52,631 bases of DNA from CAWGUU01 sp963825765 (GTDB lineage: Bacteria; Actinomycetota; Acidimicrobiia; Acidimicrobiales; AC-14): contig CAWGUU010000016.1 of assembly GCA_963825765.1 (NCBI GenBank), forward strand, positions 1 to 52,631. The letters run 5' to 3'. Of this stretch, positions 24,016 through 32,686 are shown piece after piece. The translations under genes were made by a program, and so were the position numbers. The notes below the pieces were generated by a model that searched no databases, had not been told where the DNA came from, and was given only the letters and a program-made list of their open reading frames with translations. Within the stretch, counting starts at the first letter, position 1; the number at the start of each line of letters is the position of its first letter.

Positions 24016-25899
24016 TCAGGCGCCGTCCTCGATCTCCTCGAACTCCTCGTACCGGCCGCCCAGGTGCTTGGCCAGGAAACGCTCGGCCGCGGCGAAGAAC
24101 TTCAGACGGTTCTCCGGCTTGGCGAAGCCGTGGCCCTCGTCGGGGAACAGCAGGTACTCGTGGTCGATGCCCTTCTCGGTGAGGGCGGCCACGATCTGCT
24201 CCGCCTCGGCCTGCTTCACGCGGGGGTCGTTGGCGCCCTGGGCGATGAGCAGCGGGATCTTGATGTCACCGGCCCGCGAGAGCGGCGACCGTTCCCACAT
24301 GAACGCCTCCTCGGTCTCGGGATTGCCGACCCGGGTGTGGAACTGGGCAATCATCGGCGCCCAGTAGGGCGGGATCGACTCGATGAGGGTCTTGAGGTTC
24401 GACGGACCGACGATGTCGACGGCGCAGGCGAAGACGTCGGGCGTGAAGGCGGCACCGACCAGGGCCGCGTAGCCGCCGTAGGAACCGCCGAAGATCGCAA
24501 CCCGGTCGGCGTCGGCGTAGCCCTTGTCGACGACCCACTGCACGGCGTCGAGCAGGTCGTCGTGCATCTTGGCGCCCCACTCGCGGTCGCCGGCGTTGAC
24601 GAAGTCCTTCCCGTAGCCGGTGGAGCCCCGAAAGTTGACTTGCAGGCAGAGGTAGCCCCGATTGGCCAGCCACTGGGCCTGGGGGTCGAAGCCCCACGTG
24701 TCACGGGCCCAGGGGCCACCGTGGACGTCGAGCACCATCGGCAGGCCGGAGCGGTCGACACCGGGCGGGAAGGTCAGGTAGCCGTGGATCTCCAGGCCGT
24801 CGCGGGACGTGAACATGAACGGCTCCATGTGGGCCAGCTGATAGTCCGACAGCGCCGGTTGGTGCTCGAACAGGAACGTCGACTCGCGGGTCTCCCGGTC
24901 GAAGGAGTAGTAGCGGACGGGGCCGTCGTCGGCGATGAAGGCGGCCAGCCAGATGCGGTCGCCGTCGTCCCCGCCCAGGACCGTCAGCTCGCCGGGGTTG
25001 ATCGCCTGCAGGTCGGCGATGTCGTCGGCCACCGCGGGGTCGAGGACCTCGTAGACGTTGCGGTCCTTCTGGAACACGACGAACCTGGGCTCGCGGGTGT
25101 CGGGGTGGAGGTTGACGCTCGACACGTCGTACACCGGGTCGCCGATGATCACCTCTGTCTCGCCGGTGGCCAGGTCCATCTTCACCAGCCGCCCGGCGTT
25201 GGCCCCGATCGACGACATCATCCACAGACCGGTGCCGTCGAGGGTGAAAGCGAGGGGGCTGGTGGTGAGGGCGTCGTCCTGGCCGATCTCGAGGACCGGC
25301 CGCCACTCGGACTCCTCGTCGTCGCGCACCATTCCCACCATGCCCCCGTCGGGCAAAGGGGCCAGGCCGCCCCGCACCTTGAAGTCGGCGTCGACGAGGA
25401 ACCCGATGAACCCCGGGTTCTCGACGATCTTCTCCAGCTGGCCGGTGGGAAGGTCGAGCCGGTAGACGTCGTGCAGCTGCGGGTTGTCGACGTTGAGGCC
25501 GACGAGGATCTGGTCGGGAAAGTGCTTGTCGGTCTCCTCGACCCGGGCCTGGACCTCGTCGAAGGGGGTGAGGTCCCTGATCTCGTCGGTCTCCAGGTCG
25601 ACGTCGTACAGACGCCAGTTCTCGTCGCCGCCGATGTCCTGGGCGTAGACCAGGTGGCGGTTGTCGTGGGCCCAGAAGAACTGGCGGATACCCCGGTCGC
25701 GGTCGGCGGTGACCGCCCTGGCCTCGTCGGAGCCGGCCACGTCCGGTACCAGCGGGCCGACCCACACGTTGAGGACGCCCTCGTCCGGGGCGAGCCAGGC
25801 CAGGCGGGTGCCGTCGGGCGAGATGCGGGGGCTCGCCCGTTCGGGGTTGCCGAACAGGACCTCACGGGGCACGAGGGGGACGGGCGGCAGCGCGGTCAT
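24016..25899 (-). CDS. Prolyl oligopeptidase family (S9) serine peptidase
   Basis: A 627-residue cytosolic peptidase with an N-terminal beta-propeller (repeats with ISPDGTRLAWLAPDEG-like blades) and a C-terminal alpha/beta-hydrolase domain. The catalytic Ser is in FGGSYGGYAAL, the Asp in QGANDPRVK and the His in FPDEGHGF, so the triad is complete. Family members remove dipeptides or act as acylaminoacyl peptidases. The ATG is chosen because upstream in-frame sequence is Arg/Pro-rich and overlaps the divergent gene. It is the first gene of the reverse-strand operon running to the ferredoxin-hydrolase fusion; a functional link to lysine breakdown is only positional. Confidence 0.92.
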   Translation of the reverse strand: MTALPPVPLVPREVLFGNPERASPRISPDGTRLAWLAPDEGVLNVWVGPLVPDVAGSDEARAVTADRDRGIRQFFWAHDNRHLVYAQDIGGDENWRLYDVDLETDEIRDLTPFDEVQARVEETDKHFPDQILVGLNVDNPQLHDVYRLDLPTGQLEKIVENPGFIGFLVDADFKVRGGLAPLPDGGMVGMVRDDEESEWRPVLEIGQDDALTTSPLAFTLDGTGLWMMSSIGANAGRLVKMDLATGETEVIIGDPVYDVSSVNLHPDTREPRFVVFQKDRNVYEVLDPAVADDIADLQAINPGELTVLGGDDGDRIWLAAFIADDGPVRYYSFDRETRESTFLFEHQPALSDYQLAHMEPFMFTSRDGLEIHGYLTFPPGVDRSGLPMVLDVHGGPWARDTWGFDPQAQWLANRGYLCLQVNFRGSTGYGKDFVNAGDREWGAKMHDDLLDAVQWVVDKGYADADRVAIFGGSYGGYAALVGAAFTPDVFACAVDIVGPSNLKTLIESIPPYWAPMIAQFHTRVGNPETEEAFMWERSPLSRAGDIKIPLLIAQGANDPRVKQAEAEQIVAALTEKGIDHEYLLFPDEGHGFAKPENRLKFFAAAERFLAKHLGGRYEEFEEIEDGA

Positions 25900-25943
25900 C
25901 CCGAAAGGCCTAGCAGACAGGTACCACTGGGTAGGACCGTGGC

Positions 25944-27335
25944 ATGCGGAGCTTCGAGGTGATCGTCCTGGGCGGTGGATCGGCGGGCGAGTGGGTCGCC
26001 GGCGGGCTGGCCGACGCCGGGCGCTCCGTCGCCCTGGTGGAGTCGGCCCGCGTCGGCGGCGAGTGCCCGTATCTCGCATGTATGCCGAGCAAGGCGATGC
26101 TGCGGTCGGCGCAGGTGCGACAGCTCCTTCGCCGGGCGGCCAGCCTGGGCGCCGTCTCCCAGCAGTTGATGCTCGACGACGACGCCGCTGCCTTCGCCGC
26201 CGCCGCCGAGCGGCGGGACCGGATCGCGGCTCACGGCGACGACTCGGACGCGGCCAAGGGAATTCAGTCCCGGGGGGTCACGCTCGTCCGAGGACGCGGC
26301 GCCGTGACCCGTCCGGGAGTGGTCGAGGTGGCCGGGAACGAGTGCGGCTACGACGACCTGGTGATCGCCACGGGGAGCCACGCGGTGTGGCCGCCGATCG
26401 ACGGTCTCGACCTGGTGCCCACCTGGACCAGCGACCAGGCCTTGACCGCCTCGATCTGGCCTGCCTCGCTGGTCATCCTGGGCGGCGGTCCCGTCGGGTG
26501 CGAGCTGGCCCAGGCCTACGCCCGGTTCGGTGTCGGGGTCACCCTCATCGACGCCGCCGAGCGCCTGATCTCGGCCGAGGAGCCCGGTATCGGCGACCAC
26601 CTGGCCGAGATCCTGCGCAGCGACGGCGTCGACGTGAGAGTGGGTGTCGAGGTGAAGGTGGCCGAGGCAGCCGCGGAAGGGGCCTGCCTCCGCCTCGACG
26701 ACGGGTCGACCGTCGACGCCGAACGGGTGCTGGTGGCCGTCGGCCGAGCGCCGAACTTGGACGACATCGGCCTCGACGTGCTGGGAATCGTGCCCGGTGA
26801 CGCCGGACTGGCGGTCGGCCCGGACTGCAGGGTGGAAGGCCAGCAGCACGTGTGGGCCGCGGGGGACGTGACCGGTGTCGCGCCTTTCACCCATACCGCC
26901 AATTACCAGGCCCGCGTCGTCACCGAGAATCTGCTCGGCGGCTCGGCTCAGGCCGCTTACCGGGCGATCCCACGGTGCGTCTACACCGACCCGGCGGTGG
27001 CCTCGGTCGGTCTGACGCCGGGCCAGGCGACCGAACAGGGCCTCGACGTCGTCACCGCCTCGATGGACGTGGCCCAGACGGCCCGCTCCGCCGCCGACGG
27101 CGATGGGTCCGGCCGGCTGGTCCTCACGGCCGACCGCAGTCGGGGGGTGCTGGTCGGCGCGTCGGCCATCGGTCCCCACGCAGACGAATGGATCGGCGAG
27201 GCGACGCTGGCCATCCGGGCCGAGGTCCCGATCCGGATCCTGGCGGACGTCGTCCACGCCTTCCCCACGTTCTCGGAGGCCTACGAACCGCCGCTGCGTG
27301 AGCTCGCCGGTCTGCTGAAGCCGAAGGCGTCGTGA
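25944..27335 (+). CDS. FAD-dependent pyridine nucleotide-disulfide oxidoreductase
   Basis: Class I disulfide oxidoreductase of 463 residues (family of dihydrolipoyl dehydrogenase and mercuric reductase). Features in order: FAD-binding GGGSAGEWVAG, redox-active Cys41 and Cys46 in CPYLACMPSK, NAD(P)-binding GGGPVGCELAQAYARFG, second FAD motif (VWAAGDVTGVAPF) and the dimer domain. The usual HxHPT active-site motif reads HAFPTFSEA, so the catalytic His is replaced by Phe. This argues against ordinary lipoamide dehydrogenase or glutathione reductase activity. It is divergent from the peptidase across 44 bases. Substrate unknown. Confidence 0.85.
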   Translation: MRSFEVIVLGGGSAGEWVAGGLADAGRSVALVESARVGGECPYLACMPSKAMLRSAQVRQLLRRAASLGAVSQQLMLDDDAAAFAAAAERRDRIAAHGDDSDAAKGIQSRGVTLVRGRGAVTRPGVVEVAGNECGYDDLVIATGSHAVWPPIDGLDLVPTWTSDQALTASIWPASLVILGGGPVGCELAQAYARFGVGVTLIDAAERLISAEEPGIGDHLAEILRSDGVDVRVGVEVKVAEAAAEGACLRLDDGSTVDAERVLVAVGRAPNLDDIGLDVLGIVPGDAGLAVGPDCRVEGQQHVWAAGDVTGVAPFTHTANYQARVVTENLLGGSAQAAYRAIPRCVYTDPAVASVGLTPGQATEQGLDVVTASMDVAQTARSAADGDGSGRLVLTADRSRGVLVGASAIGPHADEWIGEATLAIRAEVPIRILADVVHAFPTFSEAYEPPLRELAGLLKPKAS

Positions 27336-27336
27336 C

Positions 27337-27357
27337 CCGAGCGGAGGCTCCGCCCGG
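27337..27357. terminator. Hairpin between convergent oxidoreductase and rpf genes
   Basis: Arms CCGAGCGGAG and CTCCGCCCGG pair at 9 of 10 positions with one base between them, directly after the oxidoreductase stop and before the end of the convergent rpf gene. Confidence 0.5.
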
Positions 27358-27378
27358 ATCACGACCCCATCGTCGTCG

Positions 27379-27960
27379 CTAGGCCAGGCCGAGCTTTCGG
27401 GAGCAGGCCGGCCACGGCTGCCACCCCCGCTGGGACTGCAGCAGGCGGGCGGCCTCGTCCTGCACCTCCGGCGATGCCTGGTGCGGGTAGCCCTCGTAGC
27501 CGATCCCCTGCCAGGTGCTCAGGTCGAACTGGTAGGCGCCGTAGTAGCCACTGCCGTCGTTGAGGGCGTAGTCGCCGCTTGCCTCGCACTCCCGCAGCTG
27601 CGCCCAGGTGTCGGAGCCCGCGTCGTCCGCCGGAACCACGGCGGGCTCGCCCTCGGGCTCGGGTGCGGCCTCGTCGAGCGTCGCCGCGGCCTGCGGCTCC
27701 GGGGATGCCCAGGATGGCGTGTTGTCGACCCTGGGTACACGCTGCGGGGCGAGCCCCAGCAGGCAGTCGCGCAGGGCGGCGCCGCGGTCGGATGTGGCCA
27801 GGCATTCGGCGACTGCCGCCTTGTACGGCGAGTCCTCGGCGACGGCCGGGGACGAGAGCAGGAATCCGGTGCCGAGGATGGCGGTAACGAGCGTGGCGGA
27901 TACCCCCGCCCTGGTGAGCCTCGCCTTGGTGGGTGATGCCTTGGTTCTGGGTGTGCGCAT
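27379..27960 (-). CDS. Resuscitation-promoting-factor-like transglycosylase
   Basis: Secreted 193-residue protein. The signal peptide has a basic N-terminus, a hydrophobic core and the end SSPAVAED (about residue 42). A linker follows with two cysteines and a Glu/Pro-rich part. The Rpf domain is the last 75 residues: WAQLRECEASGDYALNDGSGYYGAYQFDLSTW, where the Glu after Cys is catalytic, ending QSQRGWQPWPACSRKLGL. Rpf proteins cleave peptidoglycan and promote exit from dormancy. The ATG has a good ribosome-binding site (AAGGAGGCGC). A leader of about 340 bases precedes it. Confidence 0.9.
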   Translation of the reverse strand: MRTPRTKASPTKARLTRAGVSATLVTAILGTGFLLSSPAVAEDSPYKAAVAECLATSDRGAALRDCLLGLAPQRVPRVDNTPSWASPEPQAAATLDEAAPEPEGEPAVVPADDAGSDTWAQLRECEASGDYALNDGSGYYGAYQFDLSTWQGIGYEGYPHQASPEVQDEAARLLQSQRGWQPWPACSRKLGLA

Positions 27961-28302
27961 CTTGCGCCTCCTTGATGGTCCAGGTGTGGCATGGAATGCG
28001 GGCAGTGATCCTTGGCATTCGGCTCGCGAACCGCCTGAAGGTGGTCCTGGACACATGTCCGTACGAGGTGCGGACGCAACAAAGCCCTGGGCGCGGTCGT
28101 CGGTGTGGGTCTGCCTCCTCGGGGCGCGGCGACGGGGGGAGGGTGATCAGCGGCCTGGCCGGCGAAATTTGGGGCCGGCGGTCAGCCGATCGGTGCTCGT
28201 GCGAGCCCGTCGTGAGAGACCGTTGTAGCACAGCCTTCAGGCACCGCCGCGCATCCCCAGACGCCCAGCCGGGCGTTGGAGGACCGGCATGACCGGTAGT
28301 TC
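27961..28302 (-). other. Long gene-free leader of the rpf-like gene
   Basis: About 340 bases with no convincing gene between rpf and the next gene on the same strand. Actinobacterial rpf genes often have long structured leaders, some with c-di-AMP (ydaO-type) riboswitches. I could not match the conserved ydaO blocks here, but several GC-rich inverted repeats are present, including ATGCCGGTCC-type and CGCCGGCC-type arms. Treat as a promoter and possible structured leader only. Confidence 0.35.
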
Positions 28303-28632
28303 CTAAAGGGCGCTGAGCTTGCGCTTCCAGTCGTCGAGGCTCTCCGGCGTGCCGGCGATGCCGACGCCGCGGAACCGGCACTGGACGAATTCGCACTCCG
28401 AGAGGGCCAGGCAACCGGCGATCTGTGGGGCCTTGGGGAACCGCCAGAGGATGCTGGTGATCTCGTCGCCGGGGTGCTCGAACGTGCAGCGCTCCAGCTT
28501 GCAGCCCACCAGGACGACGACCATCGGACCCAGGATGAGGCAGTCGGTGAACTTGTGCTCGGCGAGGGTCTGATCCTCCCCGATCTCGAGCTGCCCCAAG
28601 TGGACTACCTGGTCCTTGAATTCCTCTACCAT
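28303..28632 (-). CDS. Hypothetical pentapeptide/beta-helix-like small protein
   Basis: A 109-residue cytosolic protein with no recognised family. The sequence has a loose repeating pattern of hydrophobic and Cys positions about every 5-10 residues (TDCLILGPMVVVLVGCKLERCTFEHP; LSECEFVQCRFRGVGI), suggesting a small right-handed beta-helix. Four to six cysteines without a signal peptide suggest a reduced cytoplasmic protein. Not obviously linked to neighbours. Confidence 0.6.
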   Translation of the reverse strand: MVEEFKDQVVHLGQLEIGEDQTLAEHKFTDCLILGPMVVVLVGCKLERCTFEHPGDEITSILWRFPKAPQIAGCLALSECEFVQCRFRGVGIAGTPESLDDWKRKLSAL

Positions 28633-28772
28633 CGATCTCCTAGTCTCATGTGACGCCGACGAATCGTAACGGCTGTCCGGCGCGACCGCGACATCCCGTG
28701 GCCGCCGGGAGGGTGCGCACCCCGTCCATCAGGGTCCAGTTATGGTCGGCTGGACGAAGCCAGGAGGTGGAG

Positions 28773-29795
28773 ATGCCGCCGATCACGACGAGACTCGGTC
28801 GTGCCCGTTGGACGGTGTTGGGGATCGCGATGGTGACGCTGCTGGCGGGTTGCGGCGACGACGAGCCCGTCAACCCGAACCCCGGGGCGGGCACCACGCT
28901 CAACGTCCTCGCTGGGATCAGTGACCAGCGGGACCCGAACATCGCCGTGTTGGCCTACCTGCCCCAATCCGTCTCGATCGCCCGGGGGACGACGGTCGAA
29001 TGGCGCATCCCGGGACCGGAGCGACACTCGGTGACGTTCCTGCCGCCGGGCCAGACCATTGCCTCGACCCCCGAGAAAGAGCGGTTCGAGCCGGCGCCGC
29101 CCGCCGGCCCGTACGACGGGAAGTCCTTCGTGAGCTCGGGCCTGCTGCCCCAGGCAGCCGTCGCCGCACCGCCGTTCCGGGTCGCCTTCGAGACCGTCGG
29201 GGACTTCACCTACGTCTGCGTCCTCCACCCGGACATGACCGGCAAGGTGGTGGTGGTGGAGGGCAAGGCCGCGAAGGTCGATACCCAGACCAACCTCGAC
29301 GGCCGCGCCGACGCCGAGCTCAACACCTACCTGACCGAGGGCCGGGACGCCAAGAAGAAGCTCGACGAGACGCCTCCTACGATGACCAAGAACCTCGATG
29401 GCACCACCTCCTGGCGGTTCGCGATGGGGGCGTCGACGCCCCACACCGCCGTGCTGGCCTTCTCGCCCGCCCAGGGCGAGATCCGTCCCAAGGACCAAAT
29501 CACATTCCTGAACGACAGCACCGCGCCCCACACCGCCACCTTCGCCTCCGGAGCGCAGGTGCCGGTCGATCCGACCACCCCGGCCGCGCTCAACCCCACG
29601 GCGCCGTCGCCGCTCACCGTGACGCCCACAGGCGGACCGTTCAACTCGGGGATGTTGCCTGGGAACGTCCCACCGGGCACGGTTCCGGAGACGGCGCGGA
29701 GCTTCACCTTCGTCCTACCGACCGCCGGCGAGTACGCCTACGTCTGCATACCCCACGCCCAGAGCGGGATGGTCGGCACTGTCAAGGTGGCGTAG
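28773..29795 (+). CDS. Two-domain cupredoxin lipoprotein
   Basis: A 340-residue lipoprotein (lipobox LLAGC, Cys27) with two plastocyanin/azurin-like copper domains. In the first, the copper ligands are the His in ERHSVTF and the Cys, His and Met in YVCVLHPDM. In the second they are the His in APHTATF and the Cys, His and Met in YVCIPHAQSGM. So both type-1 copper sites look complete. It should shuttle electrons or store copper outside the membrane. ATG start with a strong AGGAGGTGG site; earlier in-frame ATG is less likely. No oxidase or nitrite reductase gene is adjacent. Confidence 0.88.
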   Translation: MPPITTRLGRARWTVLGIAMVTLLAGCGDDEPVNPNPGAGTTLNVLAGISDQRDPNIAVLAYLPQSVSIARGTTVEWRIPGPERHSVTFLPPGQTIASTPEKERFEPAPPAGPYDGKSFVSSGLLPQAAVAAPPFRVAFETVGDFTYVCVLHPDMTGKVVVVEGKAAKVDTQTNLDGRADAELNTYLTEGRDAKKKLDETPPTMTKNLDGTTSWRFAMGASTPHTAVLAFSPAQGEIRPKDQITFLNDSTAPHTATFASGAQVPVDPTTPAALNPTAPSPLTVTPTGGPFNSGMLPGNVPPGTVPETARSFTFVLPTAGEYAYVCIPHAQSGMVGTVKVA

Positions 29796-29809
29796 CCGCT
29801 CAGGGAGCG

Positions 29810-30217
29810 TTAGTCGTAGCCGTAGCTGCGGGTGGTGTGGCAGGTGCATTGGCAGGAGAAGTCGGCGCCGAGGCCCCCGATCACCCCCGGCCAGTACGAG
29901 TGGCAGTTGCCGTGGTCGCCGCTCAGGCACCGCTGGCTGACGGGCTTGAGCCCCACCATGGCGGTGCCGGCGCCCACCGCGATCAGGGCGGTCACCGCCG
30001 ACAGGACGGCCCGGCTCTTGCCGGCCGACAGACAGTCCTCGACCGGCCGGATGAAGCCGGCGATGGGGCCCCTCTTCTCCTTCGGCTCGGCGCCGAGGAG
30101 CGGTGGGCTGCAGTGGATCGTGTTGGCGAAGGTGAACGGGATGAGGCTGTAGCCCACCGCTATCACCAGCAACGCGAATACGAACGAGAGCACGACAAGT
30201 CGTTGCTGGCGGGTCAC
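29810..30217 (-). CDS. Hypothetical membrane protein with Cys-rich C-terminus
   Basis: A 135-residue protein from a GTG start. Two hydrophobic helices (residues 8-30 and about 69-88) suggest two membrane spans. The C-terminal tail is rich in Cys and His (RCLSGDHGNCHSYW; CQCTCHTT), which could bind metal. Unrecognised. It lies just downstream of asd on the same strand; the frame reads on into the asd 3' end, where a 15-bp repeat gives a false N-terminal extension. Confidence 0.55.
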   Translation of the reverse strand: MTRQQRLVVLSFVFALLVIAVGYSLIPFTFANTIHCSPPLLGAEPKEKRGPIAGFIRPVEDCLSAGKSRAVLSAVTALIAVGAGTAMVGLKPVSQRCLSGDHGNCHSYWPGVIGGLGADFSCQCTCHTTRSYGYD

Positions 30218-30239
30218 GGCTTCTCCGGGTGCGACGCGA

Positions 30240-31304
30240 CTATTCGGATCGAGCGAGGGCGGATCGAGCGAGGGCGGATCGAGCGAGAGTCTCTGCAATT
30301 TGCACGGCGTTGAGTGCCGCGCCCTTGCGCAGGTTGTCGCCGCTCAGGAACAGGGCGAGGCCGTTCACCGCGCCGGGGTCCCGGCGGATGCGGCCTACGT
30401 ACGACGGGTCGGTGCCGGCGGCGCCGAGGGGCGTCGGGACATCGACGAGGGCCACCCCCGGAGCCGTGGCCAGGATCTCCCTGGCCCGCTCGGGTGAAAT
30501 CGGGCGTTCGAACTCGAGGTTCAGCGACAGGGAGTGCCCGGAGTAGACCGGCACCCGCACGCAGGTACCCGACACCGCCAGGTGCGGGAGCCCGAGGATC
30601 TTGCGGCTCTCGTCACGCAGCTTGCGCTCCTCGTCGGTCTCCCATTCGACCTCCCCACCGGGGTCGACCAGCCGTCCGGCGAGGGGCACGACGTTGAAGG
30701 CGATCGGAGCGACGAAGACCTCGGGTGCGGGGAGCGCGATCCCGGACCCGCCGGCCAGCGTCAGATCGGTGGCCCGACCGCCGGCCTCGGCGGCCTGCTT
30801 CTCCAGCTCGGTGACGCCCTTCAGGCCGGCACCGGAGACGGCCTGGTAGGTGCTGGCGACGACCCGCCGCAGGCCGGCCTCGTCGTGCAGGGGCTTGACC
30901 ACCGGCATGGCGACCATCGTGGTGCAGTTGGGATTGGCGACGATGCCTTTCGGGATCGACCGCAATGCCTCGGGGTTCACCTCGGACACCACCAGCGGCA
31001 CGTCGGGGTCGGAGCGCCAGGCCGACGAGTTGTCGACGACGACGGCGCCGTCGTCGACCACACGGGGGGCCAGGGAGCGGGAGATGGTGGCTCCGGCCGA
31101 GAAGAGCACGAGGTCGAGGCCCCGGTAGTCGGCGGTGTCGGCTTGCTCGACGGTCAGGTCGCCACCGGCCCACGGCAGGGTGCGACCCGCCGAGCGGGCG
31201 CTGGCGAACAGGCGCAACTGGTCGACCGGGAACCGGCGCTCGGCCAGGAGACGGCGCATGACGCCCCCGACCAGCCCCGTCGCCCCCACGACACCGACGT
31301 TCAT
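30240..31304 (-). CDS. asd: Aspartate-semialdehyde dehydrogenase
   Basis: Catalyses reduction of aspartyl phosphate to aspartate semialdehyde, the second step toward lysine, threonine, methionine and diaminopimelate. NADP-binding GATGLVGGVM at the N-terminus, the catalytic Cys in NPNCTTM, the STYQAVSGAG motif with the catalytic Gln, and the active-site His in SGHSLSLN are all seen. 354 residues is about normal; the extreme C-terminus repeats ARSAL three times because of a 15-bp DNA repeat. It follows lysC by 40 bases, an ask-asd operon as in other actinobacteria. Confidence 0.95.
   Translation of the reverse strand: MNVGVVGATGLVGGVMRRLLAERRFPVDQLRLFASARSAGRTLPWAGGDLTVEQADTADYRGLDLVLFSAGATISRSLAPRVVDDGAVVVDNSSAWRSDPDVPLVVSEVNPEALRSIPKGIVANPNCTTMVAMPVVKPLHDEAGLRRVVASTYQAVSGAGLKGVTELEKQAAEAGGRATDLTLAGGSGIALPAPEVFVAPIAFNVVPLAGRLVDPGGEVEWETDEERKLRDESRKILGLPHLAVSGTCVRVPVYSGHSLSLNLEFERPISPERAREILATAPGVALVDVPTPLGAAGTDPSYVGRIRRDPGAVNGLALFLSGDNLRKGAALNAVQIAETLARSALARSALARSE
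30245..30289. repeat. 15-bp tandem repeat, three copies, at the asd 3' end
   Basis: Three head-to-tail copies of CGGATCGAGCGAGGG, the last differing in two bases, form the final codons of asd. They encode repeated ARSAL units after the conserved end of the enzyme. Confidence 0.85.
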
Positions 31305-31344
31305 GCCCCCACCGTACCGGAGAGTCGCGGCGCGCTTCGGGGTA

Positions 31345-32583
31345 TCAGCCGGGTGGGTCCTGCAGATTGAACGCCTTGTGCAGGGCCCGCACGCCGTGTT
31401 CGACGTCGCCGGCCCGCACGATGCAGCTGATGCGGATCGACGAGGTGGAGATCATCTCGATGTTGACACCCTCGTCGGCCAGGACCTCGAACATGGTGGC
31501 GGCCACGCCGGGATGGGTCTTCATGCCCGCCCCCACGAGGCTGATGCGGGCGATGTCGGCGTCGGGCACGACGTGGGTGGCGCCGATCTCGTCGGCGACC
31601 TCCTTGGTCACCACCTCGGCCTTGGGCAGGTCGGCCATCGGCAGGGTGAAGGAGATGTCGGTGACGCCCCCCAGCGACACGTTCTGCTCGATCATGTCCA
31701 CGTTGACGGCCTGGTCGGCGAGGGCCCGGAACAGCCGGGCGGCGATGCCGGGCCGGTCGGGCACGCCGACCACCGTGATCTTGGCCTCCGAGGTGTCGTG
31801 CACGACCCCGGAGATGATTGCCTTCTCCACACTGTCCTCCTCGTCGTGGACCCAGGTGCCCGGCTCCCAGGTGAAGCTCGACCGCACGTGCAGGGCGACG
31901 TGGTAGTTCCTGGCGAACTCCACCGAGCGCAGGGCGAGCACCTTGCCCCCGGCCGCCGAGATCTCGAGCATCTCCTCGTAGGAGACCGTCGAAAGCCGTC
32001 GGGCGTCGGGAACGACCCGGGGGTCGGCGGTGAAGACCCCGGTGACGTCGGTGTAGATCTCGCAGGCGGTGGCCCCCAGCTCGGCGGCCAGGGCGACGGC
32101 GGTGAGGTCGGATGCCCCCCGGCCCAGGGTGGTGACCTGCTTGTCGACCGAGACGCCCTGAAAGCCGGCGACGACCACAACGTCGCCGGCGGCCAGGCCC
32201 TCCCGGAGCCGGTCGGCCCGCACCTCGAGGATCTTGGCCTTCCCGTGGGTCGTGTCGGTGACGATGCCGGCCTGGCTTCCGGTGAAGGACGTGGCCGGGA
32301 CGCCGAGATCGGTGATGGCCATGCACAGGAGCGACATCGAGATGCGCTCACCGGCGGTGACCAGCATGTCGAGCTCACGGGCGTGCTTGTGGGGGGCGGG
32401 CGACACGTCGCCGGCGAGGCGCAGGAGGGCGTCGGTGCTCTTGCCCATGGCGCTCACGACGACCACAAGGTCGTGGCCAGCTTTCCGGGTGCGCACGATG
32501 TGTTCGGCGACGGCGCGGATCCGGTCGGCGTCGGCGACGGACGTGCCGCCGAACTTCTGGACGACGAGGCTCACGGGTTCCAT
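31345..32583 (-). CDS. lysC: Aspartate kinase
   Basis: First enzyme of the aspartate-family pathway, making aspartyl phosphate from aspartate and ATP. The kinase domain begins VVQKFGGTSVAD and carries GFQGVSVDKQVTTLGRGASDLTAVALA, the substrate and ATP region. Two ACT domains in the C-terminal 160 residues (TVVGVPDRPGIAARLFRAL; ISLVGAGMKTHPGVAATMFEVL) are the lysine/threonine feedback sites. 412 residues from the ATG is normal. An internal start for a beta subunit, as in other actinobacteria, is possible but not proven. asd follows. Confidence 0.95.
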   Translation of the reverse strand: MEPVSLVVQKFGGTSVADADRIRAVAEHIVRTRKAGHDLVVVVSAMGKSTDALLRLAGDVSPAPHKHARELDMLVTAGERISMSLLCMAITDLGVPATSFTGSQAGIVTDTTHGKAKILEVRADRLREGLAAGDVVVVAGFQGVSVDKQVTTLGRGASDLTAVALAAELGATACEIYTDVTGVFTADPRVVPDARRLSTVSYEEMLEISAAGGKVLALRSVEFARNYHVALHVRSSFTWEPGTWVHDEEDSVEKAIISGVVHDTSEAKITVVGVPDRPGIAARLFRALADQAVNVDMIEQNVSLGGVTDISFTLPMADLPKAEVVTKEVADEIGATHVVPDADIARISLVGAGMKTHPGVAATMFEVLADEGVNIEMISTSSIRISCIVRAGDVEHGVRALHKAFNLQDPPG

Positions 32584-32686
32584 TGTGGACCGCTCGGGCG
32601 CCGTCGCCGAACCAGTTCCGCCGAACACATCCACTGGAGGGTGGCGTGGCCCCGGTCCGCGGTGGCGCCGCTACCGTGGACGGGCG

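Noticed and set aside
27961..28302. c-di-AMP (ydaO-type) riboswitch in the rpf leader
   Set aside because: Known in other actinobacterial rpf leaders, but I could not match its conserved blocks to this sequence.
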